A program made the translations under genes and the position numbers. Under the pieces are notes generated by a model. The model had not been told where the DNA came from. It saw only the letters and a list, made by a program, of their open reading frames with translations, and did not search any database. From Mycetohabitans sp. B8 (GTDB lineage: Bacteria > Pseudomonadota > Gammaproteobacteria > Burkholderiales > Burkholderiaceae): a DNA stretch of 64,000 bases. Location: the NCBI RefSeq assembly GCF_021991875.1, contig NZ_JAHLKR010000019.1:1-64000 (forward strand), written 5' to 3'. This document shows, in pieces, positions 20,366-29,781 of this stretch (position 1 is the stretch's first letter; every line of letters starts with the position of its first letter).

Positions 20366-21376
20366 TTAGCGAAGATCGAGTGCGACATCGACGATCATGT
20401 CTTCCTGGCCGCCCACCATCTTGCGGCGGCCAAGTTCGACCAGGATGTCAACGGTCTTCAGGCCGTACTTCTGCGCGGCCACCTCAGCATGGCGCAGAAA
20501 ACTCGAATACACGCCGGCGTAGCCGAGCGCAAGCGTCTCGCGATCGACGCGCACTGGGCGGTCTTGCAACGGCCGCACCAGGTCATCGGCTGCGTCCATC
20601 AACTGATACAGGTCGCACCCGTGATTCCAGCCCTGCTTGTCGGCAGCCGCAATGAATACCTCGAGCGGCGCATTGCCCGCCCCGGCACCCATTCCGGCTA
20701 GGCTCGCATCGATGCGATCACATCCTTCTTCGACCGCAACCAGCGAATTGGCCACGCCCAGGCTCAGGTTATGGTGTGCGTGGATGCCGGTCTGCGTATC
20801 GGCACGCAGCACCTCTTTCAGCGCGCAGAACCGATCACGCACGTCGCTCATGCCGAGCGCGCCACCGGAGTCGACCACATAGATACAGCGCGCGCCATAG
20901 CTTTCCATCAGCAGCGCTTGCTCGGCCAGCTTCTGCGGCGTGGTCATGTGGCTCATCATCAGGAAACCGACTGGGTCCATGCCCAGTTCTCGGGCGTACT
21001 CCAGGTGTTGCCGCGAGACGTCAGCCTCGGTACAGTGCGTCGCCACGCGCACGACACGGGCGCCGGCATCGTACGCATTGCGCAGATCGTGGATCGTGCC
21101 GATGCCGGGCAACAGCAGCGTGGCGATTTTGGCCCTCGTCACGCTTTGCGCAGCGGCCTCGATCCATTCAACGTCGCTGTGCGCGCCGAATCCATAGTTG
21201 AAGCTAGAGCCCTGCAGCCCGTCGCCATGCGCGACCTCGATGCTGTCCACGCCGGCGCGGTCCAACGCGGCCGCGATCGCGCGCACGTTTTCCACGCTGT
21301 ACTGATGCCGTATGGCGTGACTGCCGTCGCGCAACGTCACGTCGGAAATATACAGTTTCTTGTCGGTATAGCTCAT
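20366..21376 (-). CDS. mhpE: 4-hydroxy-2-oxovalerate aldolase
   Basis: 336 residues. Cleaves 4-hydroxy-2-oxopentanoate to pyruvate and acetaldehyde, the last carbon-splitting step of the meta-cleavage pathway. [19 protein letters not shown] is the DRE-TIM metal-binding start, and [15 protein letters not shown] holds the metal-binding His pair. The partner acetaldehyde dehydrogenase lies just upstream with an ATGA overlap; in the family the two form a channelling complex. The start MSYTDKK was chosen because it makes this overlap. It is the last intact gene of the operon, 200 bp from the IS element. Confidence 0.92.
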   Translation of the reverse strand: MSYTDKKLYISDVTLRDGSHAIRHQYSVENVRAIAAALDRAGVDSIEVAHGDGLQGSSFNYGFGAHSDVEWIEAAAQSVTRAKIATLLLPGIGTIHDLRNAYDAGARVVRVATHCTEADVSRQHLEYARELGMDPVGFLMMSHMTTPQKLAEQALLMESYGARCIYVVDSGGALGMSDVRDRFCALKEVLRADTQTGIHAHHNLSLGVANSLVAVEEGCDRIDASLAGMGAGAGNAPLEVFIAAADKQGWNHGCDLYQLMDAADDLVRPLQDRPVRVDRETLALGYAGVYSSFLRHAEVAAQKYGLKTVDILVELGRRKMVGGQEDMIVDVALDLR

Positions 21377-22335
21377 TGTGCGGTCTCCCGATGGCCGCGC
21401 GCCATGCCCGCGTCGAGGCGGCGGCGCGCGATCAAGTCGCCGCATGCAAGCGCGGCCGACGTCATGATGTCCAGGTTGCCGGCATACGACGGCAGATAGT
21501 GCGCCGCGCCTTCGACCTCCAGGAACACGGACGTCTTCAGGCCATGCGTGGGTCCGATACCTGGCACATTCAGTGGACGCTGCGGCACAATCTCGTCGAA
21601 TTGGACCTTCTGTTTGAGCCGGTAGCCGGGCACGTATGCCTGTACGCTCTGCACCATTTGCTCGATGCTTTGCTCGACCAACCGCGTATCGACGTGCTCG
21701 GACAGCACAAACACCGTATCGCGCATGATCAGCGGCGGCTCCGCCGGATTGAGGATAATGATTGCCTTGCCGCGCGTGGCACCGCCCAACGACTCGATCG
21801 CACGGCGCGTGGTCTCGGTGAATTCGTCGATGTTTGCGCGCGTACCGGGTCCCGCAGACTTGCTGGCAATCGACGCGACGATTTCCGCGTAGTGAACCTT
21901 AGCCACACGCGAAACCGCCGCCACAATCGGTATCGTCGCCTGGCCGCCGCACGTGACCATATTGATGTTCGACGCGGTCTCGGCCTGCAGGTTAATCGCC
22001 GGGATCACGAACGGCCCGATCGCGGCCGGCGTCAGGTCGATCACCTGCACGCCATGGGCCTGCAGGATCTCATTGTGCCGCGCATGCGCACCGGCAGACG
22101 TCGCGTCGAACACGATGTCGACGTCGTCAAACACGTCCATCTCGAGCAATCCATCGATGCCCCGCGCAGTCGTCGCCACGCCGAGTCGAGCAGCCCGCGC
22201 CAATCCGTCGGACTGCGGATCGACGCCCACCATCGCACCCATCTGCAGGTGCTTGCCGTTACGCATCACCTTGATCATCAGGTCGGTGCCGATATTGCCC
22301 GAGCCGATAATGGCGACCTTCACCTTTTGCGTCAT
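21373..22335 (-). CDS. mhpF: Acetaldehyde dehydrogenase (acylating)
   Basis: 320 residues, the usual family length. Converts acetaldehyde, NAD+ and CoA to acetyl-CoA, using the toxic aldehyde released by the aldolase partner. The N-terminal nucleotide site reads [11 protein letters not shown], and the catalytic cysteine is in [12 protein letters not shown]. It overlaps the aldolase start by four bases and lies 60 bp after the decarboxylase gene. Confidence 0.92.
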   Translation of the reverse strand: MTQKVKVAIIGSGNIGTDLMIKVMRNGKHLQMGAMVGVDPQSDGLARAARLGVATTARGIDGLLEMDVFDDVDIVFDATSAGAHARHNEILQAHGVQVIDLTPAAIGPFVIPAINLQAETASNINMVTCGGQATIPIVAAVSRVAKVHYAEIVASIASKSAGPGTRANIDEFTETTRRAIESLGGATRGKAIIILNPAEPPLIMRDTVFVLSEHVDTRLVEQSIEQMVQSVQAYVPGYRLKQKVQFDEIVPQRPLNVPGIGPTHGLKTSVFLEVEGAAHYLPSYAGNLDIMTSAALACGDLIARRRLDAGMARGHRETAQ

Positions 22336-22395
22336 GCTTGTACTCCAATCGTACGATTTCTTGCTAAGCGGCGCGCGTTGCGAAGCACGCGCCGC

Positions 22396-23163
22396 TTAGC
22401 CAGCCACGTGGAATCCGGCGCTGCCCAGCCGCTCGACGTCGATCGACACATACTGACCCGGCGCGATGTACTCAGCCGAAGTCGCGCCACCCGCCATCAC
22501 AATCCAGCCGGCCTGCAGCGGCTCGCCGGCCTGCGCGGACAAGCGCGCGGCCGCCACTAGCGAACGCAGCGGGTGGCCGAGCAATGCCGCGCTCGAGCCG
22601 ACTTGCCTGACTCGTCCGTCGATGTTTAGTGTCAAGCCCAGGTTCGAAAAGTCGATGTGCGGATCGCACCACGCGCCGATCACAAAGCCACTGGACGACG
22701 CGTTGTCAGCGATCACCTCGGGCAATGTGAACTTGAAGTTTTTGTAGCGCGAATCGATCACCTCGATCGCCGGTGCGATCGCCTCCACGGCGGCCAGCGC
22801 CGCAGGGGCTGTCACCTCTGCGGGCAGCGGCCGCTTAAGCAGAAATGCAATCTCCGGCTCCACGCGCGGATGCACGAAGCGCTTGAATGACACCGATGCG
22901 CCTTCCTCGAGCTGCATGGCGCAGGTCAGCCTGCCCCAGATCACATCGGACAATCCCATCTGAAGCATCTTCGCGCGACTCGTGAAACCCATCTTCACGC
23001 CCACTCTGCGCTCGCCGCGCGCAAGCCGCCGCGCAATGGACGCGGCCTGAATCGCGTAGGCGTCTTCCAACGACAGACGAGCGTCGAGATCGAACTGCTC
23101 GACCTCGTGCGCGTCGCGCGCCGCCGTATCGAGCAGTGTGGCGTATTCAGTAATGAAGCTCAT
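22396..23163 (-). CDS. dmpH: 4-oxalocrotonate decarboxylase (hydratase-fold family)
   Basis: 255 residues. The 2-keto-4-pentenoate hydratase / 4-oxalocrotonate decarboxylase fold is shown by GVKMGFTSRAKMLQMGLSD, the acidic cluster VEPEIAFLL and VIADNASSSGFVIG. Two paralogues of this fold sit side by side; this one resembles the decarboxylase more, because the other has the hydratase-like GCKIGLTSVAVQQQLGVDQP. The pair normally works as a complex that turns oxalocrotonate to 2-hydroxypenta-2,4-dienoate and then hydrates it. The start overlaps the hydratase stop as TGATG. Which paralogue does which step is inferred from these motifs and gene order. Confidence 0.85.
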   Translation of the reverse strand: MSFITEYATLLDTAARDAHEVEQFDLDARLSLEDAYAIQAASIARRLARGERRVGVKMGFTSRAKMLQMGLSDVIWGRLTCAMQLEEGASVSFKRFVHPRVEPEIAFLLKRPLPAEVTAPAALAAVEAIAPAIEVIDSRYKNFKFTLPEVIADNASSSGFVIGAWCDPHIDFSNLGLTLNIDGRVRQVGSSAALLGHPLRSLVAAARLSAQAGEPLQAGWIVMAGGATSAEYIAPGQYVSIDVERLGSAGFHVAG

Positions 23164-23966
23164 CAATAGGCCTCGTTCGGATCACGTTCAAAAACTGCCC
23201 GCACGGAACCCACGCCATTGATGCGAGCTTGGACAACGTCGCCGGGCACGATCGGGACCATCGGCCCAAGCGCACCGGACAACACTAGGTCGCCGGCTTT
23301 GAGCGGCGTGCCCAAAGCCGCCATCGTGCGTGCGAGCCACACGAGTGCATTGACAGGGCTGCCCAGGCATGCGGCGCCCGCGCCGACCGACACCGGCTCG
23401 CCGCGGCGCTCCATCACCATGCCGCACAACCGCATATCAAACGCGGCAACGCTTACCGGCGTACTGCCTAGCACGAAAGCCCCCGACGACGCGTTGTCGG
23501 CGATCGTATCGGTGATCCGGATATTCCAATTCGCGATGCGGCTGCCGACGATCTCGATCGCCGGCAACGCATAGTCGATGGCGCGCAGCACGTCCACATG
23601 ACTGGGACGGGCCGCCTTGATATCCTGACCGATGATGAACGCGATTTCGGCCTCGGCCTTCGGTTGTGCGAGCATCGACGTGGGAATCGGCTCGCCGTCG
23701 CCAAAGCCCATGTCATCGAACAGCATGCCGAAGTCGGGCTGGTCCACGCCGAGTTGCTGCTGCACTGCGACCGATGTAAGGCCGATCTTGCAGCCGATCA
23801 CGCGCTGCCCGCGCGCGATACGCCACTGGGTGTTCTCACGTTGGATTGCATAGGCCGAATCGATCGACAACGACGGCCAGGTGTCGCGAAGTGGTGCAAT
23901 GTACTCGCCGCTGCTGGCTGCTGTGCGCAGCGCCGCAGCCGCCTGCTGAATCTGTTGTGGCGTCAT
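23163..23966 (-). CDS. dmpE: 2-hydroxypenta-2,4-dienoate hydratase
   Basis: 267 residues. Adds water to 2-hydroxypenta-2,4-dienoate to give 4-hydroxy-2-oxovalerate, the aldolase substrate. GCKIGLTSVAVQQQLGVDQP, AEAEIAFIIG and IADNASSGAFVLG are typical. A much longer upstream frame exists, but MTPQQIQQ at 23966 leaves one base after the tautomerase stop and gives the family length. Confidence 0.87.
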   Translation of the reverse strand: MTPQQIQQAAAALRTAASSGEYIAPLRDTWPSLSIDSAYAIQRENTQWRIARGQRVIGCKIGLTSVAVQQQLGVDQPDFGMLFDDMGFGDGEPIPTSMLAQPKAEAEIAFIIGQDIKAARPSHVDVLRAIDYALPAIEIVGSRIANWNIRITDTIADNASSGAFVLGSTPVSVAAFDMRLCGMVMERRGEPVSVGAGAACLGSPVNALVWLARTMAALGTPLKAGDLVLSGALGPMVPIVPGDVVQARINGVGSVRAVFERDPNEAY

Positions 23967-23967
23967 G

Positions 23968-24177
23968 TCAGGCTCCCCGCTGCGGCTGCGCGGCCGTTTC
24001 ATCTTTCGTGTGCGCACCCATCGCCCAATGCATAGACGGCACTTGGGTTGCATACACACGCACGCTCTGCAGCGGTGCGCCAAGTGTCTCGTGCACCGTG
24101 ACGGCGACCGCCTTGACGCAGGCCTTGACCGCGGCTTCACTGCGGCCCTCGACCAGCGAGATATGGACGATTGGCAT
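23968..24177 (-). CDS. dmpI: 4-oxalocrotonate tautomerase family protein
   Basis: 69 residues. After Met removal the catalytic Pro1 is exposed (MPIVHISLVEGRSEAAVKAC). In this pathway it isomerises 2-hydroxymuconate to 2-oxo-3-hexenedioate for the decarboxylase. It is first in the operon, about 130 bp from the divergent LysR gene. The middle (VRVYATQVPSMHWAMG) differs from classical 4-OT and the tail is polar, so it may prefer a related substrate. Confidence 0.85.
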   Translation of the reverse strand: MPIVHISLVEGRSEAAVKACVKAVAVTVHETLGAPLQSVRVYATQVPSMHWAMGAHTKDETAAQPQRGA

Positions 24178-24283
24178 CGTGCTTCCCTTGAAGTACTGAA
24201 TCTGTCAGGCGCGAACGCGCCAGCACAGTAACAATCTTGCCAACCGCCGGACATACCGTCCAATACTGTTTTTTTACGTTACG

Positions 24284-24298
24284 ATACTGAAACGGTAT
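24284..24298. promoter_or_regulatory. BenM/CatM-type operator, ATAC-N7-GTAT
   Basis: ATACTGAAACGGTAT is an exact match to the ATAC-N7-GTAT site known for BenM and CatM. It lies between the tautomerase and a LysR gene of that type. Two further ATAC half-sites occur at 24253 and 24263, as expected for the extra subsite these regulators use. Confidence 0.65.
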
Positions 24299-24309
24299 GG
24301 CATAACGAG

Positions 24310-25215
24310 ATGCAAACGATGGATCTGAAGCAAATGCGGTACTTCCTCGCAGTCGCACAAGAACGCAATTTCGGACGCGCCGCGCAGCGGCTGCATATTG
24401 CACAGCCGCCATTGACGCGACATATCCATGCCATGGAGGCGCAGTTGGGCGTCACGCTGTTCGTGCGCAGCGCGCGCGGCGCAGAGTTGACCGAGGCGGG
24501 ACGCACGCTACTGGCCGAAGTGCCCAACATCCTGGCGCTTGCCCAAAGAGCGACCGAGCAGACACAACTCGCCGGCCAGGGGCTGATCGGACGACTGGAC
24601 GTGGGCATCTTCAGTTCCGGCATCCTGCAGGTGATTCCGCAGTTGCTCGCCACCTTTCATACTGAGCGGCCACGGATCAAGATAGGGCTGCACAATCTGA
24701 CCAAGGCCCAACAACTCGATGCGCTGCGCGAGCGCCGGATCACGATCGGCTTCAACCGGCTGGTGCCGCACGATGACGATATCGCCGTCGAGAAAGTACT
24801 CGAGGAGCCGTATCTCGTCGCGCTATACGAGGGTCATCCGCTATGCAAGAAGGAGCGAATACGACTACGCGAGTTGGACGGCGAGCCGATGATCCTGTAT
24901 CCGAACGCACCCGTGCATGGGCTCGCCCAGGAAATCGCGGCCGCCTTTGAGCAAGAACGTGTGACGTTGCGGGTGGAACAGGAGGTGGAGGATGTGGTGA
25001 CCTGCATCGCGCTGGTGGCCAGCCGGTTCGGCGTCTGCATCACCACGGCTTCCGCTGCCAATCTGCGCTTGCCGGGCGTCACCTACCGGCCGCTGCAGTC
25101 GCGACGCATGCGCCACATCGAACTCAGTTGCCTGTATCGGCGCGACGACGATACGCCGATTCTGCATGCCTTCCTGGACGTGATCCGGCGACGCCGCCAT
25201 GCCGGCAAGCACTAG
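24310..25215 (+). CDS. LysR-type regulator, BenM/CatR-like
   Basis: 301 residues. The N-terminal winged helix reads MRYFLAVAQERNFGRAAQRL, then IAQPPLTRHIHAMEAQLGVT; a periplasmic-binding-type effector domain follows from about residue 95. LysR proteins of this group sense aromatic breakdown products such as muconate and activate the divergent operon, here the lower meta pathway. A second ATG at 24319 would give MDLKQMRYF, closer to the start of BenM; neither start has a strong ribosome site. The ATAC-N7-GTAT site is 12 bp upstream and would also allow autoregulation. Confidence 0.9.
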   Translation: MQTMDLKQMRYFLAVAQERNFGRAAQRLHIAQPPLTRHIHAMEAQLGVTLFVRSARGAELTEAGRTLLAEVPNILALAQRATEQTQLAGQGLIGRLDVGIFSSGILQVIPQLLATFHTERPRIKIGLHNLTKAQQLDALRERRITIGFNRLVPHDDDIAVEKVLEEPYLVALYEGHPLCKKERIRLRELDGEPMILYPNAPVHGLAQEIAAAFEQERVTLRVEQEVEDVVTCIALVASRFGVCITTASAANLRLPGVTYRPLQSRRMRHIELSCLYRRDDDTPILHAFLDVIRRRRHAGKH

Positions 25216-25339
25216 GGGTCGTTAACACACAATAAATGTGTTTCCATTTTGATTCTCAAGGGGAATCGGGATGGTGCGCAGACTGATGAGTGACACGTAA
25301 TGGGCGAAGATCGACTATCTGTTCGCTTTTGACTATTTT

Positions 25340-26803
25340 ATGGTGCAGCATCGCTTCGCGTTGCATGTATCTGACCTCTTACCGAGCTTGCCAATGGACT
25401 TTGATCTAAACGCCGCTTTAAACAACCAGCAGACCTATCTGTGCGCGTTGGCAGCCTGCCCGGCACCCGCCGGCTCGACGCCGCCGCCATTGACGCCGTC
25501 AAGCGGTGCCCTGGCTGGTAGGTCGGCCACCGGGCCCACCACCTATCAGGACCTACCGCCCGAAGTGATTCAGCGGATCGGTGACTACGTGCCCATTCAA
25601 AACATGGGACATTTCTCGGCAATCGATCGCCATACGTATCGTTCAATGCATGACCGGCGGCTTGTCTGGCACTATTGGCAACGTGCTAACCAAGCCACGA
25701 GCTTGGCGTCAGTCAACCAGCTGCTCGATGAGATGGAGCGCACCCTCCACCAGCCAACGCAGCAGGTCGAGCCCATTGACTCGCTGCGCCGGCGTCTGCG
25801 CACGTTGCCGCAGGCCGAGCGCCTCGACGCGTTTAAGCGAGTGTTCTCGGCCGCGGACCGCATTCCAAAATACGGCGTGCGGATACAAAGGATAATGCTG
25901 CTCACGTTACGTCATCTTTTCGATAACCGTGCATTGTCTGGGCACGAGTTTCAGGAGTTGTTCGACTTTGCTCACGCAATGGCAGCGCAGCGCGGGCCCG
26001 AACAAGAAAATTTCTGGCCGGAACTGGCATACGCATTAGCGACTAGCTGGGCTTGCCCGTTCGACGCGTTTCTTGGGTATTATCAGGCGTTTTTATCTCG
26101 GTTGCCATCGTTAAGCGTAACTGAGCAAGCGGCATTGATTCCGGTATTGTGCAAAGCCTTATTTTATTTTAGACCTAGAGAATGGCGCGTGAACATTCCT
26201 GAACTGCATGCGGCCTTACGCGAACGGGCCCGGCAGCTGCCACCTTCTCATCAAGGCGCGTCAGTCGGCGCGTTGGCAAGCAAAGTTTGGAGATTGCCGC
26301 CAGCGGAGCAATTCACGATCTACGCAGAGCTGCGCGATTGGGCCTTATCGCTGCCCGACGATCAGTGGGGAGCCGCCCTATCGCTGCCAGGCGAGGAGTG
26401 GGGGGCCCCGCAGTGTTTCCTAAAAGGACTCTATAGGTTGCCGCCCGAACTACGTGCGCAGGAGTTCGCGCTAATTGAGCCCCAGCTGGCGCGCGTACCC
26501 GCGGCACAGCGTGAGCAGGTGGCGCTTGGATTGCTTTTCGATATCCATCTCCATAATTTGGATAATGCGCTGGCGCAGCGGGTGTGGCAGCAGGCGTTAA
26601 GTCTGCTCAATGGCGTGGATGCGGCAACGTTCTCGCGCTTTCTTTGCAAGCTTCGGGAGAACGCTCCAATAGCTCCGCACTTTCACCAATGGCCATTGGT
26701 TAAGGCTGAGATTATCCGCTTTATACAAACCAATCAATTTTCTGAGGCGGCGCGGACACAAATCGGCAATAGTATGCCGTGGCTCAAAAGTGAGTTGCCT
26801 TAA
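25340..26803 (+). CDS. F-box domain protein, candidate secreted effector
   Basis: 487 residues from the first ATG; MDFDLNAALNN at 25394 is an alternative start and neither has a clear ribosome site. Residues ~68-115 form an F-box: LPPEVIQRIGDYVPIQNMG, then RHTYRSM, then LVWHYWQRA. The rest (~120-487) is helical with repeated LPxxE/L-type units (RTLPQAERLDAF, SRLPSLSVTEQAAL, RLPPELRAQEF), which may be a binding repeat. F-boxes recruit substrates to eukaryotic SCF ubiquitin ligases through Skp1, so bacterial examples act inside a host (for example the Ralstonia GALA effectors). The N-terminal 60 residues are Pro/Ser/Ala-rich, as in many type III effectors. Sample rows are about 45-52% GC, below the neighbours, which suggests transfer. 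Delivery is not shown. Confidence 0.8.
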   Translation: MVQHRFALHVSDLLPSLPMDFDLNAALNNQQTYLCALAACPAPAGSTPPPLTPSSGALAGRSATGPTTYQDLPPEVIQRIGDYVPIQNMGHFSAIDRHTYRSMHDRRLVWHYWQRANQATSLASVNQLLDEMERTLHQPTQQVEPIDSLRRRLRTLPQAERLDAFKRVFSAADRIPKYGVRIQRIMLLTLRHLFDNRALSGHEFQELFDFAHAMAAQRGPEQENFWPELAYALATSWACPFDAFLGYYQAFLSRLPSLSVTEQAALIPVLCKALFYFRPREWRVNIPELHAALRERARQLPPSHQGASVGALASKVWRLPPAEQFTIYAELRDWALSLPDDQWGAALSLPGEEWGAPQCFLKGLYRLPPELRAQEFALIEPQLARVPAAQREQVALGLLFDIHLHNLDNALAQRVWQQALSLLNGVDAATFSRFLCKLRENAPIAPHFHQWPLVKAEIIRFIQTNQFSEAARTQIGNSMPWLKSELP

Positions 26804-26839
26804 CAGCAGCTTCGGCACGCACAACTTGGCCGGCTGCAA

Positions 26840-26852
26840 CGTCAGTCTGACG
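26840..26852. promoter_or_regulatory. 13-bp palindrome upstream of the leuA promoter
   Basis: CGTCAGTCTGACG, perfect with a single central base, 15 bp upstream of the -35 box. Operator-like, but no binder is known. Confidence 0.35.
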
Positions 26853-26867
26853 CTAGGCTAGCCATCA

Positions 26868-26896
26868 TTGACATCGCCACGATACTGTGATTCTAT
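26868..26896 (+). promoter_or_regulatory. Predicted leuA promoter
   Basis: Consensus -35 TTGACA at 26868-26873, a 17-base spacer, and -10 TTCTAT at 26891-26896 with an extended TGn element at 26888. Transcription would start near 26903, leaving a 220-base leader before leuA. Confidence 0.6.
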
Positions 26897-26903
26897 TGCT
26901 CAT

Positions 26904-26996
26904 ATGAACCGCGCACCGATCCGTCTATCGCTACGACTACTAGCCTGCTTGTTCGGGCTAGGTCTGTTTGCGCGCGCTTCATGGCAGCTTCATTAA
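26904..26996 (+). CDS. Candidate leucine-rich leader peptide upstream of leuA
   Basis: A 30-residue frame with eight leucines, seven of them within residues 8-21 (LSLRLLACLFGLGL). Five are CTA codons, rare in GC-rich genomes. This is the logic of leu operon attenuation, where ribosome stalling on leucine codons senses charged tRNA. Weak points: no ribosome site (the predicted transcript would start at or just before the ATG), and no clean terminator follows, only competing GC-rich stems at 27043-27078 and 27046-27087. The peptide also resembles a signal sequence, so it may mean nothing. Confidence 0.35.
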   Translation: MNRAPIRLSLRLLACLFGLGLFARASWQLH

Positions 26997-27120
26997 CGAA
27001 GCACCCCTGAATCCCCTGATCTGACTACCTGGCCCCGGTAACCGACCGGCGGTCTTGTTCGTCCATGCCTTCCGGTCGCCATGCCGGCCCGATGTTTTTC
27101 AACCCTTGGCGAGACGAACC

Positions 27121-28848
27121 ATGCTGAAAGACCCTTCAATTAAATACCGTCCTTTTACGCCGATCGAGCTGCCGGATCGTGTCTGGCCCACGCGCACGAT
27201 CACCCGCGCGCCGATCTGGATGAGCACCGATTTGCGCGACGGCAACCAGGCGCTGTTCGAGCCGATGGACGCCAAGCGTAAGATGCGTCTGTTCAAGTCG
27301 CTGGTCGCCATGGGTTTTAAAGAGATCGAAGTCGCCTTCCCCTCCGCCTCCGAAACGGATTTCAACTTCGTGCGAGAGTTGATTGAAGGCGGCCACATCC
27401 CCGACGACGTGACAATCGAAGTGCTCACACAAGCACGCGAAGACTTGATCGAGCGCACGTTCGCATCGCTGCGCGGTGCACCGCGTGCGATCGTCCACCT
27501 GTACAACGCCACCGCGCCGGCATTTCGCCGCATCGTATTCGGCACCGACCGCAATGGCGTGCGACAACTGACGGAGCGGGCCGCCCGCTTGATCAAGCAA
27601 CTCGCGGACGCGGTGCCCCAAACACGGTTCACGCTGCAATATAGCCCGGAGACTTTTACCGCGACCGAGCTGGACTTCGCCAAGGAAGTCTGCGATGCGG
27701 TGTTCGACATCTGGCAGCCCAGCCCGGAGCACAAGGCGATCGTCAACCTGCCCGCCACCGTCGAGATGGGGACACCGAATTTCTACGCGGACCAGATCGA
27801 ATGGATGCACCGTCACCTGGCGCGGCGGGACTCGCTGATCCTGTCCGTGCATCCGCATAACGACCGCGGCACGGCCGTCGCCGCGGCAGAGCTCGCGGTC
27901 ATGGCCGGCGCGGATCGGATTGAAGGATGCCTGTTCGGCAATGGCGAGCGCACTGGTAACGTGGACCTCGTGACACTCGCGCTGAACCTGTACACACAAG
28001 GCGTGGACCCGGGCCTGGACTTCTCGCAGATCAACGAAATCGCGCGCACTGCCGAAGCATGTACTCAACTGCCTGTGCATCCGCGCCACCCGTACGCGGG
28101 TGACCTGGTGTTCACCGCGTTCTCGGGCTCTCACCAAGATGCAATCAAGAAAGGCTTCGCCACACAGCAGGCCCATGCCTTCTGGGAAGTCCCTTACCTG
28201 CCAATCGATCCAGGCGACCTGGGCCGTACCTATGACTCGATCATCCGCGTTAACAGTCAATCCGGCAAAGGCGGTATCGCATACCTGCTCGAACAAGGCT
28301 ATGGCATCGCGCTGCCACGGCGGCTGCAGGTCGATTTCAGCGCCGCGGTACAGCGGCACACCGACGACAGCGGCCAGGAGGTCAGCGCCGCACAAATCTG
28401 GGCGTTGTTCCAGCAGGAATATGCTCGCAACGATGCGCCGCTGCGCTACATCGGCCACGAATTGTCCCAGCACGAAGGCGGCGAATCCATCGCGGTCACG
28501 GTTCAGATCCATGGCCGCCAACAGGTTCTGACCGGCACGGGCAATGGTCCACTCGATGCGCTGATGCACGCGCTGCGCACGCCGCTGCGCATTCAGCACT
28601 ATGAGGAGCGCGCGTTGACCCAGGGCGCCGACGCGCAGGCCATCGCCATCGCGGAACTGGCCGGCCCCGCCGTGTGCGGCAGCGCATTCGGCGTCGGCAT
28701 GGATGCGAATCTGACAACTGCGTCGATCCGCTCGGTCGTGAATGGTGTGAACCGGGCCTATGCGCGCTGTGACGCCACAAGGCAACGCACGTTCTTCGAT
28801 GCCATACAGCAGGCATCCGCCAACGCCGGCGTCAGCCGGGCTGCGTAA
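27121..28848 (+). CDS. leuA: 2-isopropylmalate synthase
   Basis: 575 residues. Condenses acetyl-CoA with 2-oxoisovalerate, the first committed step of leucine synthesis. The DRE-TIM barrel begins at [20 protein letters not shown]; metal-binding His residues are in [30 protein letters not shown] is diagnostic. The C-terminal ~150 residues are the leucine-binding regulatory domain, ending in the [15 protein letters not shown] region. This is the long LeuA form. The start [12 protein letters not shown] was chosen by family alignment over an upstream in-frame start at 27055. leuCDB lies far off on the other strand. Confidence 0.96.
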   Translation: MLKDPSIKYRPFTPIELPDRVWPTRTITRAPIWMSTDLRDGNQALFEPMDAKRKMRLFKSLVAMGFKEIEVAFPSASETDFNFVRELIEGGHIPDDVTIEVLTQAREDLIERTFASLRGAPRAIVHLYNATAPAFRRIVFGTDRNGVRQLTERAARLIKQLADAVPQTRFTLQYSPETFTATELDFAKEVCDAVFDIWQPSPEHKAIVNLPATVEMGTPNFYADQIEWMHRHLARRDSLILSVHPHNDRGTAVAAAELAVMAGADRIEGCLFGNGERTGNVDLVTLALNLYTQGVDPGLDFSQINEIARTAEACTQLPVHPRHPYAGDLVFTAFSGSHQDAIKKGFATQQAHAFWEVPYLPIDPGDLGRTYDSIIRVNSQSGKGGIAYLLEQGYGIALPRRLQVDFSAAVQRHTDDSGQEVSAAQIWALFQQEYARNDAPLRYIGHELSQHEGGESIAVTVQIHGRQQVLTGTGNGPLDALMHALRTPLRIQHYEERALTQGADAQAIAIAELAGPAVCGSAFGVGMDANLTTASIRSVVNGVNRAYARCDATRQRTFFDAIQQASANAGVSRAA

Positions 28849-28901
28849 CATCCCAGTTCAACGTATGCACAGGCGCCCGGCGACGATACACCGGGTTTCG
28901 T

Positions 28902-29132
28902 ATGCACTTGCGCCTGGAACGAGCCCTTCCACCACAGGGCACCGTAGTACACGCGCTGCCCGATGTCGAGGTCAATCGCATTCGGCGTCGCTTTCACGCC
29001 GCCCTTCAGCGTGTGCAGGCAGGGATCGATCTCGAGCAGCCCGACATGGCTTATCTGCTGCCGCAACTCGTGCGCGAACTCGTCGTCGCGCGCGGCACGC
29101 CTATCGTCCGATGCGGCGCGATGCCGCAATGA
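28902..29132 (+). CDS. Small hypothetical protein
   Basis: 76 residues (MHLRLERALPPQGTVVHALP onward). Third codon positions are about 70% G/C, which favours coding on this strand. There is no recognised domain, signal or membrane segment, and no strong ribosome site. It could be a remnant or a chance frame. Confidence 0.35.
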   Translation: MHLRLERALPPQGTVVHALPDVEVNRIRRRFHAALQRVQAGIDLEQPDMAYLLPQLVRELVVARGTPIVRCGAMPQ

Positions 29133-29259
29133 ACGGAAACAATCATGACGGAACGGCAGCCCGGTACCCGTGGTCCAACCCCGTCATTGGACATCGCCGC
29201 CCGGCAGCCTTCCCCTTGCCGGCGGCCAGCATTGCAAAAACCTTGCAGACACCCAGCGC

Positions 29260-29511
29260 ATGAACGCCGATACTGTCAATACGCCGTCACCGCGCAAGCC
29301 GTTGTTGCGCCGCCTATTGAGCCACCATGAAATAGCCACGCTGCTGCTGTTGCTGCACGCGCCGGCCGGCGCGCTCGCCGCCAAGCCGGATGTCGCCACG
29401 CTGGCGGAGGTCGGCCTAGTACGCATTGTCGATTCGTCGGAGAGCGGATCGCACGTCGAGCTGACTCCCGAAGGCGATGCAGTGCTGCGCACGTTGACCG
29501 CGTCGCGCTGA
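29260..29511 (+). CDS. Small conserved-looking hypothetical protein, possible winged helix
   Basis: 83 residues. After a basic start (MNADTVNTPSPRKPLLRRLL) the rest looks like a small winged helix: LLSHHEIATLLLLLHAPAGA, ATLAEVGLVRIVDSSESG, then VELTPEGDAVLRTL, where L-TPEG-AVL resembles the wing of MarR/PadR-like folds. I think I have seen similar short proteins in Burkholderia but cannot name a family. It stands alone between leuA and metZ. Confidence 0.6.
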   Translation: MNADTVNTPSPRKPLLRRLLSHHEIATLLLLLHAPAGALAAKPDVATLAEVGLVRIVDSSESGSHVELTPEGDAVLRTLTASR

Positions 29512-29781
29512 TTGCGCCATCAGCGCCCTGGACGTCGCGGGGATGTCGCGGCGGACCTGGTACGCGCCGGCGCCGCGACGCCAGCCATCCGCCGCTAAGC
29601 TGGCACACGAGCCGTCCGGCCAGCATCAATGCGCAGCCGGCCATCGCGCGCAACGACCGGCGCCGCAATGGAAGCGTGGGACATTGCCCGACAATGGTTG
29701 TCGGCAGCCGACGCGTCGCGCAAGCTCGCCTGAGCGGCGGGCCATTGTGGGCGCGGCTACGTGAGCCTATCGTCAAGACGG
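29512..29781. other. Intergenic, convergent genes
   Basis: No gene or clear terminator seen between the small plus-strand gene and the end of metZ. GC-rich frames here are shadows. Confidence 0.4.

Noticed and set aside
24253-24277. Second full BenM-type site
   Set aside because: Only half-sites match (ATAC without a proper GTAT partner at seven bases).
25322-25358. Two TTCG boxes before the F-box gene that resemble an HrpB (hrpII) box
   Set aside because: The spacing is 29 bases, not 16, and the second box lies inside the coding frame.
29145-29330. 61-codon plus-strand frame between the two small hypothetical genes
   Set aside because: Overlaps the better-supported gene at 29260 and has low-complexity Pro/Arg composition.
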